Shown piece after piece: positions 41,494 to 49,703 of a stretch of DNA of 64,000 bases. The DNA comes from Neobacillus sp. Marseille-Q6967 (GTDB lineage Bacteria > Bacillota > Bacilli > Bacillales > Cytobacillaceae), in assembly GCF_946151075.1 (NCBI RefSeq), contig NZ_CAMGZB010000001.1, forward strand, positions 1,416,001-1,480,000, written 5' to 3'. A program made the position numbers and the translations under genes. Position 1 is the stretch's first letter, and the number at the start of each line of letters is the position of its first letter. The notes under the pieces were generated by a model. The model worked only from the letters and a program-made list of their open reading frames with translations, did not search any database and was not told the DNA's origin.

Positions 41494-43074
41494 ATGTCAT
41501 TAGAAATGAAAAAAGAGAATGCAGCAGAAATTGTTACAAACCCTGAACGGAAAACGCGTAAAGGGGTATTTTGGCCTGCTTTTCTTGTTGTAGGAGGAGG
41601 GGCTTTTCTAGGTATTGTTAACAATAAAATGTTAGCTGACATTTCCATGAACGGATTTATAGGGTCTCTAAGAGGACTTGGATGGCTCTATCAAATTATA
41701 TCCATTGTTGCGTTAGTTATTGTTGCTCTCGTAACATTTTCAAAGTTAGGTAAAGTTCGTTTGGGCGGAGAAGACGCTAAACCTAAATATCCGTTTGGTG
41801 CCTGGTTTGCGATGGCGTTAACAGGTGGAATTGCAACAGGAGTCATAACCTATGGAGTAAATGAACCCATCATTTACTTTAGCAACATTTATGGTGAAAT
41901 GGAGCGTACCGGAGTGGAACCGGGAACCCCCCTTGCAGCCATCTATGCCATGGGGCGGAGTTTTTACAATTGGACGTTCATACCGTACGCTATGTATTCA
42001 TTGAGTGGTCTAGTCGTAGCTTATATGTATTTTAATCGCAAGAAATCATTATCAGTAACAGCAACATTAATTCCCTTATTTGGAGATAAAGTAACCAAAG
42101 GGATTTGGACCAGTATCATCGATACATTATCTGTGTTAGCTATCGCGCTGGGGTTAGCATCATCACTGGGTGCAGGATTAGCATTGGTCGGTTCGGGTAT
42201 TGAGGCGACATATGGTATCCAACAAGGTCCGGTCGTATGGCTCGTGTTAACACTCATCATAACTGGAACGTTTACACTATCCTCTTTAAAGGGATTAGAT
42301 AAAGGAATTCGAATTTTATCAGATGTCAATGCAAAAGTATTTTATGTCATTCTTATCGCACTCATCATTATTGGCCCAACCTTGTATATTTTCCGGACAT
42401 CCACTGCTGGTTTAGGATACTGGCTGCAGAACTTCTGGCAATGGGGACTGGATCCGATTGATATAGGCGGAGAAGCACTAGTAATGTGGTGGACATTGTA
42501 CGACTGGGCGATTTGGATCGCATATGCACCGCTTATGGGGATATTTCTTGCGGTAATTTCACATGGCCGTACGATTCGTGAATTTATGATTGTAAACTGG
42601 ATTTTACCTTCTGTATTCAGCATTATTTGGTTCGGTATTTGGGGAGGAACGGCCTTACACTGGCAGCAAAATAACGTTGTCGATTTAGCTGGTACTATCA
42701 AGGAGAGCGGAGCAGTGGCAGGTTTGTGGTCATTTTTAGGTCATTTACCTTTAGGAGCAGTCATTATTCCTGTTGTTATGATCACGCTTATTCTTTCATT
42801 TTCAACTGCTGCTGACTCAATGGTTCGTACCATTGCAACATTATGTACGGTAAACATTCGACATGACGAAGAACCTGCAAGTTGGAAAAAACTCCTGTGG
42901 GCCCTTTCGATTGGGATCATTGCCTTTGTTATGGTCGCTTTCGCTGGAGGAGCACAAGGGGTTGATGGGGTAAAGTATCTGGCAGCACTTGGCGGCTCAT
43001 CCGTTCTGTTTATTTTCGTGTTGCAGGTTATCTCCGCAATAAAAATGTTCTTCATTGATAAGGTGGAAAAGTGA
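41494..43074 (+). CDS. BCCT family transporter (betaine/carnitine/choline type)
   Basis: A 526-residue membrane protein with 12 predicted segments. BCCT marks are clear: GGIATGVITYGVNEPIIYF (segment 3 region with the glycine stretch), GIWTSIIDTLSVLAIALGLA, and the segment 8-9 region WWTLYDWAIWIAYAPLMGIF with GRTIREFMIVNWILPSVFS. The tryptophan box reads YDWAIW rather than the usual YWAWW, so the ligand may differ from glycine betaine. The frame is open from 41443, but AAGGTGG before 41494 marks the start. It overlaps the start of the lyase gene by 1 bp, which points to the lyase substrate as its cargo. Confidence 0.9.
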   Translation: MSLEMKKENAAEIVTNPERKTRKGVFWPAFLVVGGGAFLGIVNNKMLADISMNGFIGSLRGLGWLYQIISIVALVIVALVTFSKLGKVRLGGEDAKPKYPFGAWFAMALTGGIATGVITYGVNEPIIYFSNIYGEMERTGVEPGTPLAAIYAMGRSFYNWTFIPYAMYSLSGLVVAYMYFNRKKSLSVTATLIPLFGDKVTKGIWTSIIDTLSVLAIALGLASSLGAGLALVGSGIEATYGIQQGPVVWLVLTLIITGTFTLSSLKGLDKGIRILSDVNAKVFYVILIALIIIGPTLYIFRTSTAGLGYWLQNFWQWGLDPIDIGGEALVMWWTLYDWAIWIAYAPLMGIFLAVISHGRTIREFMIVNWILPSVFSIIWFGIWGGTALHWQQNNVVDLAGTIKESGAVAGLWSFLGHLPLGAVIIPVVMITLILSFSTAADSMVRTIATLCTVNIRHDEEPASWKKLLWALSIGIIAFVMVAFAGGAQGVDGVKYLAALGGSSVLFIFVLQVISAIKMFFIDKVEK

Positions 43075-44642
43075 TGGTGGAAAGAGTAAAGGAAGAGAAA
43101 AGCTTACGCGCCAAAGAGATAGAAAAAGTGATTCTTGGAAATTCGATTACGCTCGATGAATTTATGGCAGTGGCACGTTTTGGTGCATATGTAGAATTTT
43201 CTGAGAGCTATCGTGAACGGGTAGAAAGATCTGGGCGGCTCGTAGAAAAGGGGATCAAAGAAGGAAAGGTTATGTACGGAGTCAATACTGGCTTTGGTGC
43301 CCTTTCAACAGAATTGATATCCCCGGAAAAAACGGCTCAATTACAAAGGAATATCCTTCTATCCCATGCAACATCGGTAGGAGAACCGCTAGAGAAGGAA
43401 GACGTCCGGGCAACGATGCTGATGGTCTTGCAAAATCTTGGACAAGGTTATTCCGGGGTGCGCATCGAAACATTAGAAATGTATCGGAAGTTTTTAAATG
43501 CGGGTTTAACTCCTTTTGCACCAAGGGAAGGCTCTGTTGGGTATTTAAGTCCGGAAGCTCATATGGCACTCGTTTTGCTTGGTGAAGGAAAGGCCTTTGT
43601 TAACGGGGAGCTCCTGTCAGCGAAAGAAGCTTTATTGCGTGTGGGGATGGAGCCGATTGAGCTAACAGCAAAGGAAGGTTTGGCGCTAACGAGTGGAACA
43701 ACAAGCCCGACAGGTATCGGAGCGTTAGCTTTATATGATATGTTAAAGGCTGCTAAAATCGCCGATATCATCGGTGCCATGACGTTAGAAGTATTGAAGG
43801 GAACGACTCGAGCTTTTGATGATCGTTTAATGAGTGTTCGCCCTCATCAAGAACAAAGAAATACAGCTGGAAATATTAGAAGAATACTAGAAGACTCCAT
43901 GATTGCCAAGAAGTTCGTGGATTATCGTTTACAAGATGCGTTATCTTTAAGAAGTATTCCTCAATTGCATGGGGCAGCTAAGAAAACACTGTTGGATGCA
44001 TTGAAAACGATTGAAATTGAGATCAATTCATGTTGTGATAACCCGATAGTATGGCCAGATGAGGATGACGGCGGTGCCCTTTCAGGATGCAATTGCGATT
44101 CTTCTTACGTGGGGATTGAGATGGATTCTGCATGTATCGCTGCCACATTGATTGCCAAGATGTCTGAGCGCCGAAACAATCGACTTATCAATGGTCATCT
44201 TTCAGGCTATCCAACCTTTCTGATTCGAAATGCAGGACTCAACTCGGGGCTTATGATTCCGCAGTATACACAAGCCGGTATCCTAAATGATATGAAAATA
44301 TTATCCCATCCAGCGACAGTTGATAACATTCCGACTTGTGCTGACCAAGAAGATTATGTAGCGATGGGATATAATGCAGCAAAAAAGGCACGCCAGGTGG
44401 CGATTAAACTTGAATATGTCCTCGCCATTGAACTGTTATCCGTTCATTGTGCACATCAGTTCGTGGAAACAGATCTTTTACCAGGCTCTGCTTCTAGGGA
44501 GGTTTTAGCTCGGATTGCACAATCTGTACCAACAATTGAGGAAGACGTGTACCTTTATCCTCATTTACAAACGCTAATCGAGATGGTTCATTCTGGAGAA
44601 ATCATCGAATGTGTTGAAAATACGATTGGAAAATTACTTTAA
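43074..44642 (+). CDS. HAL-family lyase lacking the MIO triad, ergothionase-like
   Basis: A 522-residue protein of the histidine/phenylalanine ammonia-lyase superfamily. YGVNTGFGAL (68-77), ELTAKEGLALTSGT, the RxQDxYS-type YRLQDALSLRSIPQ, GLNSGLMIPQYTQA and ATVDNIPTCADQED are family blocks. Where HAL has GSVGASGDLAPLAH this protein has GSVGYLSPEAH (153-163). The Ala-Ser-Gly that cyclises to the MIO cofactor is deleted, so it should not act as an ammonia-lyase. Ergothionase, which eliminates trimethylamine from ergothioneine, is a known relative that needs no MIO. Coupling to a BCCT (trimethylammonium) transporter fits such a substrate. ATG at 43074 with AGGTGG upstream; a GTG 3 bp earlier is possible. 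Confidence 0.82.
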   Translation: MVERVKEEKSLRAKEIEKVILGNSITLDEFMAVARFGAYVEFSESYRERVERSGRLVEKGIKEGKVMYGVNTGFGALSTELISPEKTAQLQRNILLSHATSVGEPLEKEDVRATMLMVLQNLGQGYSGVRIETLEMYRKFLNAGLTPFAPREGSVGYLSPEAHMALVLLGEGKAFVNGELLSAKEALLRVGMEPIELTAKEGLALTSGTTSPTGIGALALYDMLKAAKIADIIGAMTLEVLKGTTRAFDDRLMSVRPHQEQRNTAGNIRRILEDSMIAKKFVDYRLQDALSLRSIPQLHGAAKKTLLDALKTIEIEINSCCDNPIVWPDEDDGGALSGCNCDSSYVGIEMDSACIAATLIAKMSERRNNRLINGHLSGYPTFLIRNAGLNSGLMIPQYTQAGILNDMKILSHPATVDNIPTCADQEDYVAMGYNAAKKARQVAIKLEYVLAIELLSVHCAHQFVETDLLPGSASREVLARIAQSVPTIEEDVYLYPHLQTLIEMVHSGEIIECVENTIGKLL

Positions 44643-44760
44643 GAACGTTTCCGATTATGGACCTTTTTGTATCCATTTGTTACTATAACCTGTTAATATT
44701 AAAGCATACACTACTTGTGAAACACATAATGGAAACCCACTGGATAGCCGAAGGAGAAAT

Positions 44761-44923
44761 ATGAAGGTGATTGGGGTGAAGAACCATGAAGAGGCGGTCA
44801 AGGTTGCGCAGACGGATTCGGGAATGGCTAAAAAAGAAGAAAGAACAGAAAAAAGAGAACCCGATTCCGAGTTTTGCCAACCGTGATGAATCACCATCCG
44901 GGAGTCTTGGAAAGACAAAATGA
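44761..44923 (+). CDS. Small basic ORF, two overlapping frames possible
   Basis: Frame 1: ATG 44761 just after AAGGAGAAAT, 41 codons to 44886 (MKVIGVKNHEEAVKVAQTDS). Frame 2: ATG 44786 behind GGGGTGAAG, 45 codons to 44923 (MKRRSRLRRRIREWLKKKKE, then NPIPSFANRDESPSG). Only one is likely real. Frame 1 has the nearer Shine-Dalgarno, frame 2 a strikingly Arg/Lys-rich start. A terminator follows at 44959. Confidence 0.35.
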
Positions 44924-44958
44924 TTTTTATAAAAATCGAACGAGGAATAATCACGGCT

Positions 44959-44991
44959 GCGATGCTTTTATAACGAAGCATCGCTTTTTTC
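44959..44991 (+). terminator. Rho-independent terminator
   Basis: GCGATGCTT, loop TTATAACG, AAGCATCGC and T6. It lies after the small basic frame, between convergent transcription units. Confidence 0.85.
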
Positions 44992-45015
44992 TTGCTCAAG
45001 TTAAAAAAGCCAACA

Positions 45016-45489
45016 TTATATGTTGACTAGTTTAGTTGAAAGTAACTTTAAATACCAAGGAAAGAAAAATCTAAAAGCGATGAAATAAACAGGTATTCCA
45101 TACCATGTTTCCCAGTTGTGATTTATCATGTATCCAACCTTAACTAAACCTAATTCTAAGAAGAAACACAATAATGTAAAAACAATAGCCCAAACCCATT
45201 CCTTTTTAGGTTTAATAAAATTAACATAGATAGCTGCAATTCCTGAAGGGACAAAACTAATTAATAAAGAATCAGTAAGCTCTATAGTTTGTTTTTTTGC
45301 TAAGGTAAATAAATCGATGATGGAACCCGCAATGGTATCCCCAATCCAAGTCAATCCTCCTGAAAAAAGAATAGTAATAAATATACCTGCCCATGTTAGG
45401 TTTTTTTTAGGCATAAAAATCACAATAAGTATTGTAATAAACAATATTGTCCAAACATACCATTCACCTTCATACTTCATAATTTCCAT
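45016..45489 (-). CDS. Multi-pass membrane protein, 157 aa, unknown
   Basis: Starts MEIMKYEGEWYVWTILFITI and has about four to five hydrophobic segments with short loops. An aromatic, His/Trp-rich patch (MINHNWETWYGIPVYFIAFR) precedes the last segment. The size and the aromatic motif recall uncharacterised sporulation-associated or CBO0543-like membrane proteins, but I cannot place it firmly. The ribosome site is weak. Monocistronic. Confidence 0.6.
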   Translation of the reverse strand: MEIMKYEGEWYVWTILFITILIVIFMPKKNLTWAGIFITILFSGGLTWIGDTIAGSIIDLFTLAKKQTIELTDSLLISFVPSGIAAIYVNFIKPKKEWVWAIVFTLLCFFLELGLVKVGYMINHNWETWYGIPVYFIAFRFFFPWYLKLLSTKLVNI

Positions 45490-45598
45490 TCAATCACCTA
45501 ATTTCTTTTTTATTAAATGAATAATATTTCACTAACCTTTAATTTGTGTAAATTAGTTTTAGATATACTTCGGTGTGAAAGCTGTTATTTGGGCAATT

Positions 45599-45633
45599 GT
45601 AAAAGAGAGCCACTACCTCTTAGTAATGGCTCT
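45599..45633 (-). terminator. Terminator of the hydrolase gene (minus strand)
   Basis: On the minus strand AGAGCCA, loop, TGGCTCTC and TTTT. It lies directly after the stop of the hydrolase gene at 45644. Confidence 0.7.
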
Positions 45634-45643
45634 GCACTAGATA

Positions 45644-46453
45644 TCATGAGATAAATCGGGATAATTCACGATTAAACTTGTCGCGTTCGTCATTGAATAC
45701 CCCATGGCCGCTATTTTCAAACGATACAAGTATTGAGCTCTTAATTCCCTTCTTTTGTGCCAAAGCTAATGGGTAGGGAACAATTTGGTCATGAATGCCA
45801 TGAAGAATTAATGTGGGAACATGAATTTTTGCGAGGTCATAAAATAATTGCTCGGCCAGCCAGGATAGAGCGATGCTGATAGTGGACCAACTGGCTGCCT
45901 GTAGTCCTAACTGGAAGAACCAGTCTGAGAATGGTTGTGATACTGGTTGATGGAAAAATTTTTTACCGAAGTCGCGCAGCATATTCGGCCGATCCGTCCA
46001 TGTTGCTTGAATGATTTGATCGACATCCTCTTTTTTTAAGCCATAAGGGAAATGTGGCCGCTGAATTAGGCTGGGAGCGGCAGCTGCAAATAGGGCAAGC
46101 TTGGAAACCCCATACCCGTTGTGCCGGGCCATATATCGAATCGCAACGGCACCGCCTGTAGAGTGGCCGGCCAAAGTGAAATCCCGTAATCCCAAGGCAT
46201 CCACCACACCTCGAACATCGTCTGCTAATCGATCATAGTCATACCCGTGTAATGGCTTATCAGATTGACCAAATCCTCTCATGTCCAGTCCAATACACCG
46301 ATGTCCCCTTTGGAGAAGGTAATTGTACTGGTACTCAAACATCTTATGGTTGGCAGGCCAGCCATGAATAAAAAGAATGGGATTCCTGCCCGTAGGATTC
46401 ATATCATTCACAAAAATCTTTACGTTAGGTTCTACTCTAATCTTATATTCCAT
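45644..46453 (-). CDS. Alpha/beta hydrolase with intact triad
   Basis: A 269-residue hydrolase. The oxyanion region is LFIHGWPANHKMFEYQ, the nucleophile elbow is AGHSTGGAVAIRYMA (Ser near 100), the acid Asp is in LHGIHDQIVP and the catalytic His in ENSGHGVFND. GHSTGG and the overall pattern resemble the non-haem haloperoxidase/esterase group. The frame stays open to 46522 through the GGTGCCTGTCACC element, but GAGGG 9 nt before the ATG at 46453 gives the better start. Unlike the hydrolase at 12989 its triad is complete. Substrate unknown. Confidence 0.85.
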   Translation of the reverse strand: MEYKIRVEPNVKIFVNDMNPTGRNPILFIHGWPANHKMFEYQYNYLLQRGHRCIGLDMRGFGQSDKPLHGYDYDRLADDVRGVVDALGLRDFTLAGHSTGGAVAIRYMARHNGYGVSKLALFAAAAPSLIQRPHFPYGLKKEDVDQIIQATWTDRPNMLRDFGKKFFHQPVSQPFSDWFFQLGLQAASWSTISIALSWLAEQLFYDLAKIHVPTLILHGIHDQIVPYPLALAQKKGIKSSILVSFENSGHGVFNDERDKFNRELSRFIS

Positions 46454-46499
46454 TTTAGATGCCCTCATTTTAATCGTTTTTGATGGCATCTTATTCATT

Positions 46500-46527
46500 G
46501 GGCGGGAATGGGTGCCTGTCACCGCCC
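46500..46527. repeat. GGTGCCTGTCACC hairpin element, copy 2
   Basis: Inner hairpin GGTG-CCTGT-CACC within outer stem GGGCGG/CCGCCC. Compared with copy 1 (12019) the outer pair T-A has become C-G, a compensatory change that supports folding as RNA or single-stranded DNA. Confidence 0.65.
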
Positions 46528-46595
46528 GAAGTTTGTCGAATTGATAGTTTAGTGATTGGTATCGTTTGTAGTAGGTTGAGTTGAGTAGGTGACTT

Positions 46596-47398
46596 GGCAG
46601 ATAAACGCATCATTTTGGCAGATAAAAAGGGAAAAAAGGCAGATAAACGGACGAAAATGGCACATAAAAAAATAGAGTGTCTTCGGAGGAAAGGGCTTTT
46701 CCAGAATAATGAAATTTAAAGCTTGCTTGGGCAAAATTGAAGCAAATTAGTGATAGCTGAATCCATAAGAAATGTGCTGATCCAGGCGATCGCCTGGCTT
46801 TTTCGGTGTTTGGTTGAGCATAGCAGATGAGTTGGCAGATAAACGCATCATTTTGGCAGATAAAAAGGGAAAAAAGGCAGATAAACGGACGAAAATGGCA
46901 CATAAAAAAATAGAGTGTCTTCTGGAGGAAAGGTATTTTTCCAGAATAATGAAATTTAGAGCTTAATTTGGGTAAAATCGAAGCTAAGTAAAGATATGTG
47001 TATCCATAAAATGTGTTGAGCCAGGCAATCGCCTGGCTTTTTCGGTGTTTGGATGGGCGCAGCAGATGAGTTGGCAGATAAACGCATTATTTTGGCAGAT
47101 AAAAAGGGAAAAAAGGCAGATAAACGGATGGAAATGGCACATAAAAAAATAGAGTGTCTTCTGGAGGAAAGGCTTTTTCCAAAATAATGAAATTTAAAGC
47201 TTGCTTTGGGCAAAATCGAAGCTAAGTAGAGATATGTGTATCCATAAAATGTGTTGGGCCAGGCGTTCGCCTAGCTATTTCGGTGTTCGGTTGGGCGCAG
47301 CAGATGAGTTGGCAGATAAACGCATCATTTTGGCAGATAAAAAAGGGAAAAAGGCAGATAGCCGTAAGGAAATGGCAGATAGAAATATAAATGGATGT
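46596..47398 (+). repeat. Tandem 238-bp modules with 21-bp-period GGCAGATA arrays (locus 2)
   Basis: Arrays begin at 46596, 46834, 47073 and 47311 (steps 238, 239, 238). Each has GGCAGATAAA, GGCAGATAAA, GGCAGATAAA (or TAGC) and a fourth GGCACATA/GGCAGATA core, at exact 21-bp steps. Behind the first three arrays come a GGAAA/TTTCC hairpin, AATGAAATTTA, ATCCATAA and a terminator-like hairpin (CCAGGCGATCGCCTGGCTTT at 46784-46803, variants at ~47020 and ~47260). The fourth array abuts the SigM-like operon. Minus-strand open frames across it follow from the 21-bp period. Confidence 0.88.
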
Positions 47399-47458
47399 CA
47401 CCCAGCCCCGCCTTAAAATTGAGTTCCAAAAATCGGATGAAGTTTTTTTCGTCTTTTT

Positions 47459-47486
47459 TGCAACTTTTTGGTAGCGTTAAACGTGG
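47459..47486 (+). promoter_or_regulatory. Probable ECF-type autoregulated promoter
   Basis: TGCAAC at 47459-47464 and CGTGGA at 47482 are separated by 17 bp, close to the AAC/CGT pattern of Bacillus ECF promoters. It lies 20 bp before the SigM-like gene, where ECF operons usually carry a self-recognised promoter. Confidence 0.5.
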
Positions 47487-47505
47487 ATAGGGTGAAGGGG
47501 GGAAC

Positions 47506-48003
47506 ATGGTGCTGCTTGAAGAGATATATGAAAAACATGTAAATGACTTGTATCGGTATTTGTTTTCCCTTTCGAAGGATCATTTTATTGCAGAAGACTT
47601 GGTACAGGAGGCTTTTTATAGAGCCTATTTGATACTGGAGGATTATGAAATTCTCAATATTAAAGCATGGCTGTTTAAAGTGGCATATCATGCCTTTATT
47701 GATTACCAGCGGAAGAATAAGCGCTTGATTTTTGATGAGAAGGTAAGCATCAGAGGAAATTTGAATACTCCTGAAAAGGATGTGCTCGAAAAGGAATCCT
47801 ACAGGCTGTTGCTTGAAGATTTAAATAGCTTAAAAGAAATCGAGAAGCACGCAGTTTTATTATGTGACCTGCATGAGCTTTCCTATCAGGAAGCAGCAGA
47901 CGTACTGGATATAAAACTTAATACATTGAAAAGCCATTTATACAGGGGGCGAAGAAATGTTATGTCACGCATAAGAGAAAGGATGAGGAAAGATGAAGGA
48001 TGA
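47506..48003 (+). CDS. sigM: ECF sigma factor, SigM-like
   Basis: A 165-residue ECF sigma factor. Region 2 (DLYRYLFSLSKDHFIAEDLV, then QEAFYRAYLILEDYEI and KAWLFKVAYHAFIDYQRKNK) and region 4 (LSYQEAADVLDIKLNTLKSH, LYRGRR) are intact. Order and types of the next two genes (YhdL-like anti-sigma, YhdK-like membrane protein) match the B. subtilis sigM operon, which responds to cell-envelope stress and controls wall synthesis. ATG with GAAGGGGGG upstream. The last codons overlap the anti-sigma gene. Orthology is inferred from synteny and motif similarity. Confidence 0.82.
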   Translation: MVLLEEIYEKHVNDLYRYLFSLSKDHFIAEDLVQEAFYRAYLILEDYEILNIKAWLFKVAYHAFIDYQRKNKRLIFDEKVSIRGNLNTPEKDVLEKESYRLLLEDLNSLKEIEKHAVLLCDLHELSYQEAADVLDIKLNTLKSHLYRGRRNVMSRIRERMRKDEG

Positions 48004-49033
48004 GCAGAATGATGTTATTAATAACGATGAAGAAGCGGCTTATAAAGAATTATTGGCGAATTCTAAGAAAGACCTGAAAGACCAATATGCTCTATCAGAT
48101 CATAAACAAAAAAACATTATTAAGACCGGTAAAAATACTGCCCGAATCACCAATATCATGATCAGTTTGGCCATCTTGCTTCTCATTATTCCCGTCATGA
48201 CACTGTTTACTTACGGGTATTATGCATTTGGCGGCAGGGGGGACAGGTTAATAGATGTCGCAGCGAAGACGATTTATGTAACGGAACCGAATATGAGCCT
48301 GGAAGAGATGGAACTTGAGCACGAGATCGGTTTCTTTTCGATGGATATCTTTTTTGATGTATATAAACGAATTGGGAAAGAAGATTTTAAAGCGGCTGAC
48401 TATAATATACATTTTGCACTGAATCAGCCAAGTTTTCCGGAAAAAAATAATTACCTCGATCGTCCTCTTCCTGAATTACCAAATGCTGAAACGGAATCAT
48501 TGCTACATCCGGAAGTGGCGATCATTCCTTTTGATAGGGAGAGGGAGTGGAATATTTTAAAGAAGCTTCCTGACGGAACGGTGGGGGAAGTTCACCTATC
48601 GTTATCAAAATTAGTGGATCCTGATGAATTGGAGGATATGATTCCGGATGATATAGAAATTCGCTGGCTCGCTGTCGATACTGGACTTGAGGCCAAGGGA
48701 GTTGATCATGAAGGGGTGCCCGTCGGTCCGATTGGCTATCCTGCCCTGATTGATACCACGACTTGGTCACCTTTTAATGGAAGAGACCAGACGAATGCAG
48801 AAGTATTTGTAGATATATTATCTTTACTGGAAAAAAATGAAGTGGTGGCCGAAAAAGTGGCCAGGGCTAAAACATTGGAAATTGGAAAAAGGTTAGATTA
48901 TATCGAGAAGAATGGCATCAAAGTGTATGGTGCTGTTGTAACGGGGCCGACTGAGGAATTAAGAAAGCTTGAACAAATTAAAGACATTCGTACGATGAAG
49001 GTGGGGGAAGTTAAACTATGGAACTGGGAATAA
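47993..49033 (+). CDS. yhdL: Anti-sigma factor, YhdL-like
   Basis: A 346-residue single-pass membrane protein. The cytosolic N-terminus (MKDEQNDVINNDEEAAYKEL) should bind the sigma factor. A membrane segment lies at ~55-75, and a large extracytoplasmic part corresponds to the Sigma_reg_N/Sigma_reg_C domains (QPSFPEKNN, LSLSKLVDPDEL, IRWLAVDTGL, GPIGYPALIDTTTW, VYGAVVTGPTEEL). It overlaps the sigma gene by 11 bp and the next gene by 16 bp, indicating coupled translation. By analogy with YhdL it holds the sigma factor inactive until wall stress. Confidence 0.82.
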   Translation: MKDEQNDVINNDEEAAYKELLANSKKDLKDQYALSDHKQKNIIKTGKNTARITNIMISLAILLLIIPVMTLFTYGYYAFGGRGDRLIDVAAKTIYVTEPNMSLEEMELEHEIGFFSMDIFFDVYKRIGKEDFKAADYNIHFALNQPSFPEKNNYLDRPLPELPNAETESLLHPEVAIIPFDREREWNILKKLPDGTVGEVHLSLSKLVDPDELEDMIPDDIEIRWLAVDTGLEAKGVDHEGVPVGPIGYPALIDTTTWSPFNGRDQTNAEVFVDILSLLEKNEVVAEKVARAKTLEIGKRLDYIEKNGIKVYGAVVTGPTEELRKLEQIKDIRTMKVGEVKLWNWE

Positions 49034-49329
49034 AAACGAAATCAAACAAGGGAGGAAGGCTGCAGACGATTACCGGATTTTTATCCTTTCTATCCGCGCT
49101 GATCGCACTTGCGGGGATGAATGTCGCTTTACTCCTTAAAACGGAGGCCTTTCCAGAAATGTTCTTGTTTCAGCTTCCTTTTCTGGGGTTATTTCTAGGC
49201 GGATTTGGCCTGTTGACCAAAAGGAGGTCCCGCCTCTATGCATGGTGGGGAATTGGACTTAACTTATTTATTTTAGTCTTTACCCTCTTGATGTTTGCTT
49301 TTGCGTGGTCAATTAATGCTAAACCTTAA
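49018..49329 (+). CDS. yhdK: YhdK-like small membrane protein
   Basis: A 103-residue protein with three hydrophobic segments (FLSFLSALIALAGMNVALLL, FLFQLPFLGLFLGGFGLL, WGIGLNLFILVFTLLMFAFA). In B. subtilis the third gene of the sigM operon encodes a small membrane protein that helps YhdL restrain SigM. Position, size and topology fit. It overlaps the anti-sigma gene by 16 bp. The assignment rests mostly on synteny. Confidence 0.72.
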   Translation: MELGIKTKSNKGGRLQTITGFLSFLSALIALAGMNVALLLKTEAFPEMFLFQLPFLGLFLGGFGLLTKRRSRLYAWWGIGLNLFILVFTLLMFAFAWSINAKP

Positions 49330-49394
49330 AAGAGAATTTAATTCCGGACGGTGAGAAATACCTCGGATAGATAAAAAATCCTCTAAGAGACAAA

Positions 49395-49430
49395 AATAGA
49401 AGCGTTTCTAAAACGCTTCTATCTTTTTTG
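49395..49430. terminator. Terminator of the SigM-like operon
   Basis: ATAGAAGCGTTT, loop CTA, AAACGCTTCTAT and CTTTTTT. It lies between this operon and the convergent YjcZ-type gene. Confidence 0.9.
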
Positions 49431-49440
49431 ATTATTAAAA

Positions 49441-49536
49441 TTAGTAGCTGCCTTTTCCAAAAGAAGCACCGACGATAATTAAGAGGATGAAAAGGACTAC
49501 GATTAAAACAAAATCAGAACCATATCCACCTGACAT
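49441..49536 (-). CDS. YjcZ-family sporulation peptide, 31 aa
   Basis: ATG preceded by AAAGGAGGTGG at ideal distance. The product is MSGGYGSDFVLIVVLFILLI followed by IVGASFGKGSY: a Gly/Tyr-rich start and one membrane segment, the standard YjcZ pattern. These peptides are widespread in spore formers and are made during sporulation. It supports the view that the host forms spores. Too short for most gene callers. Confidence 0.85.
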   Translation of the reverse strand: MSGGYGSDFVLIVVLFILLIIVGASFGKGSY

Positions 49537-49703
49537 AATCTACCACCTCCTTTGATAATAAGGTATGTTCATATGACTGCTATCGAAATGGACAAGTATG
49601 GATTTTTTAAAAAAACGGATGACATTTGTGAATTTGTCCACACCCTTTTTAATGAGAATCATAGTTTATCTAAGGAAATAACAAAGGAAGGAAGAAGTTA
49701 TTG

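Noticed and set aside
43074..44642. Histidine ammonia-lyase (hutH)
   Set aside because: The Ala-Ser-Gly triad needed for MIO formation is absent and no hutU, hutI or hutG is nearby.
46610..46903. Minus-strand frames of 60-97 codons with heptads such as FICQNDA
   Set aside because: The 21-bp array period is a multiple of three, so frames stay open by repetition; no ribosome sites, and the same happens at 11.3 kb and in the array at 38.7 kb.
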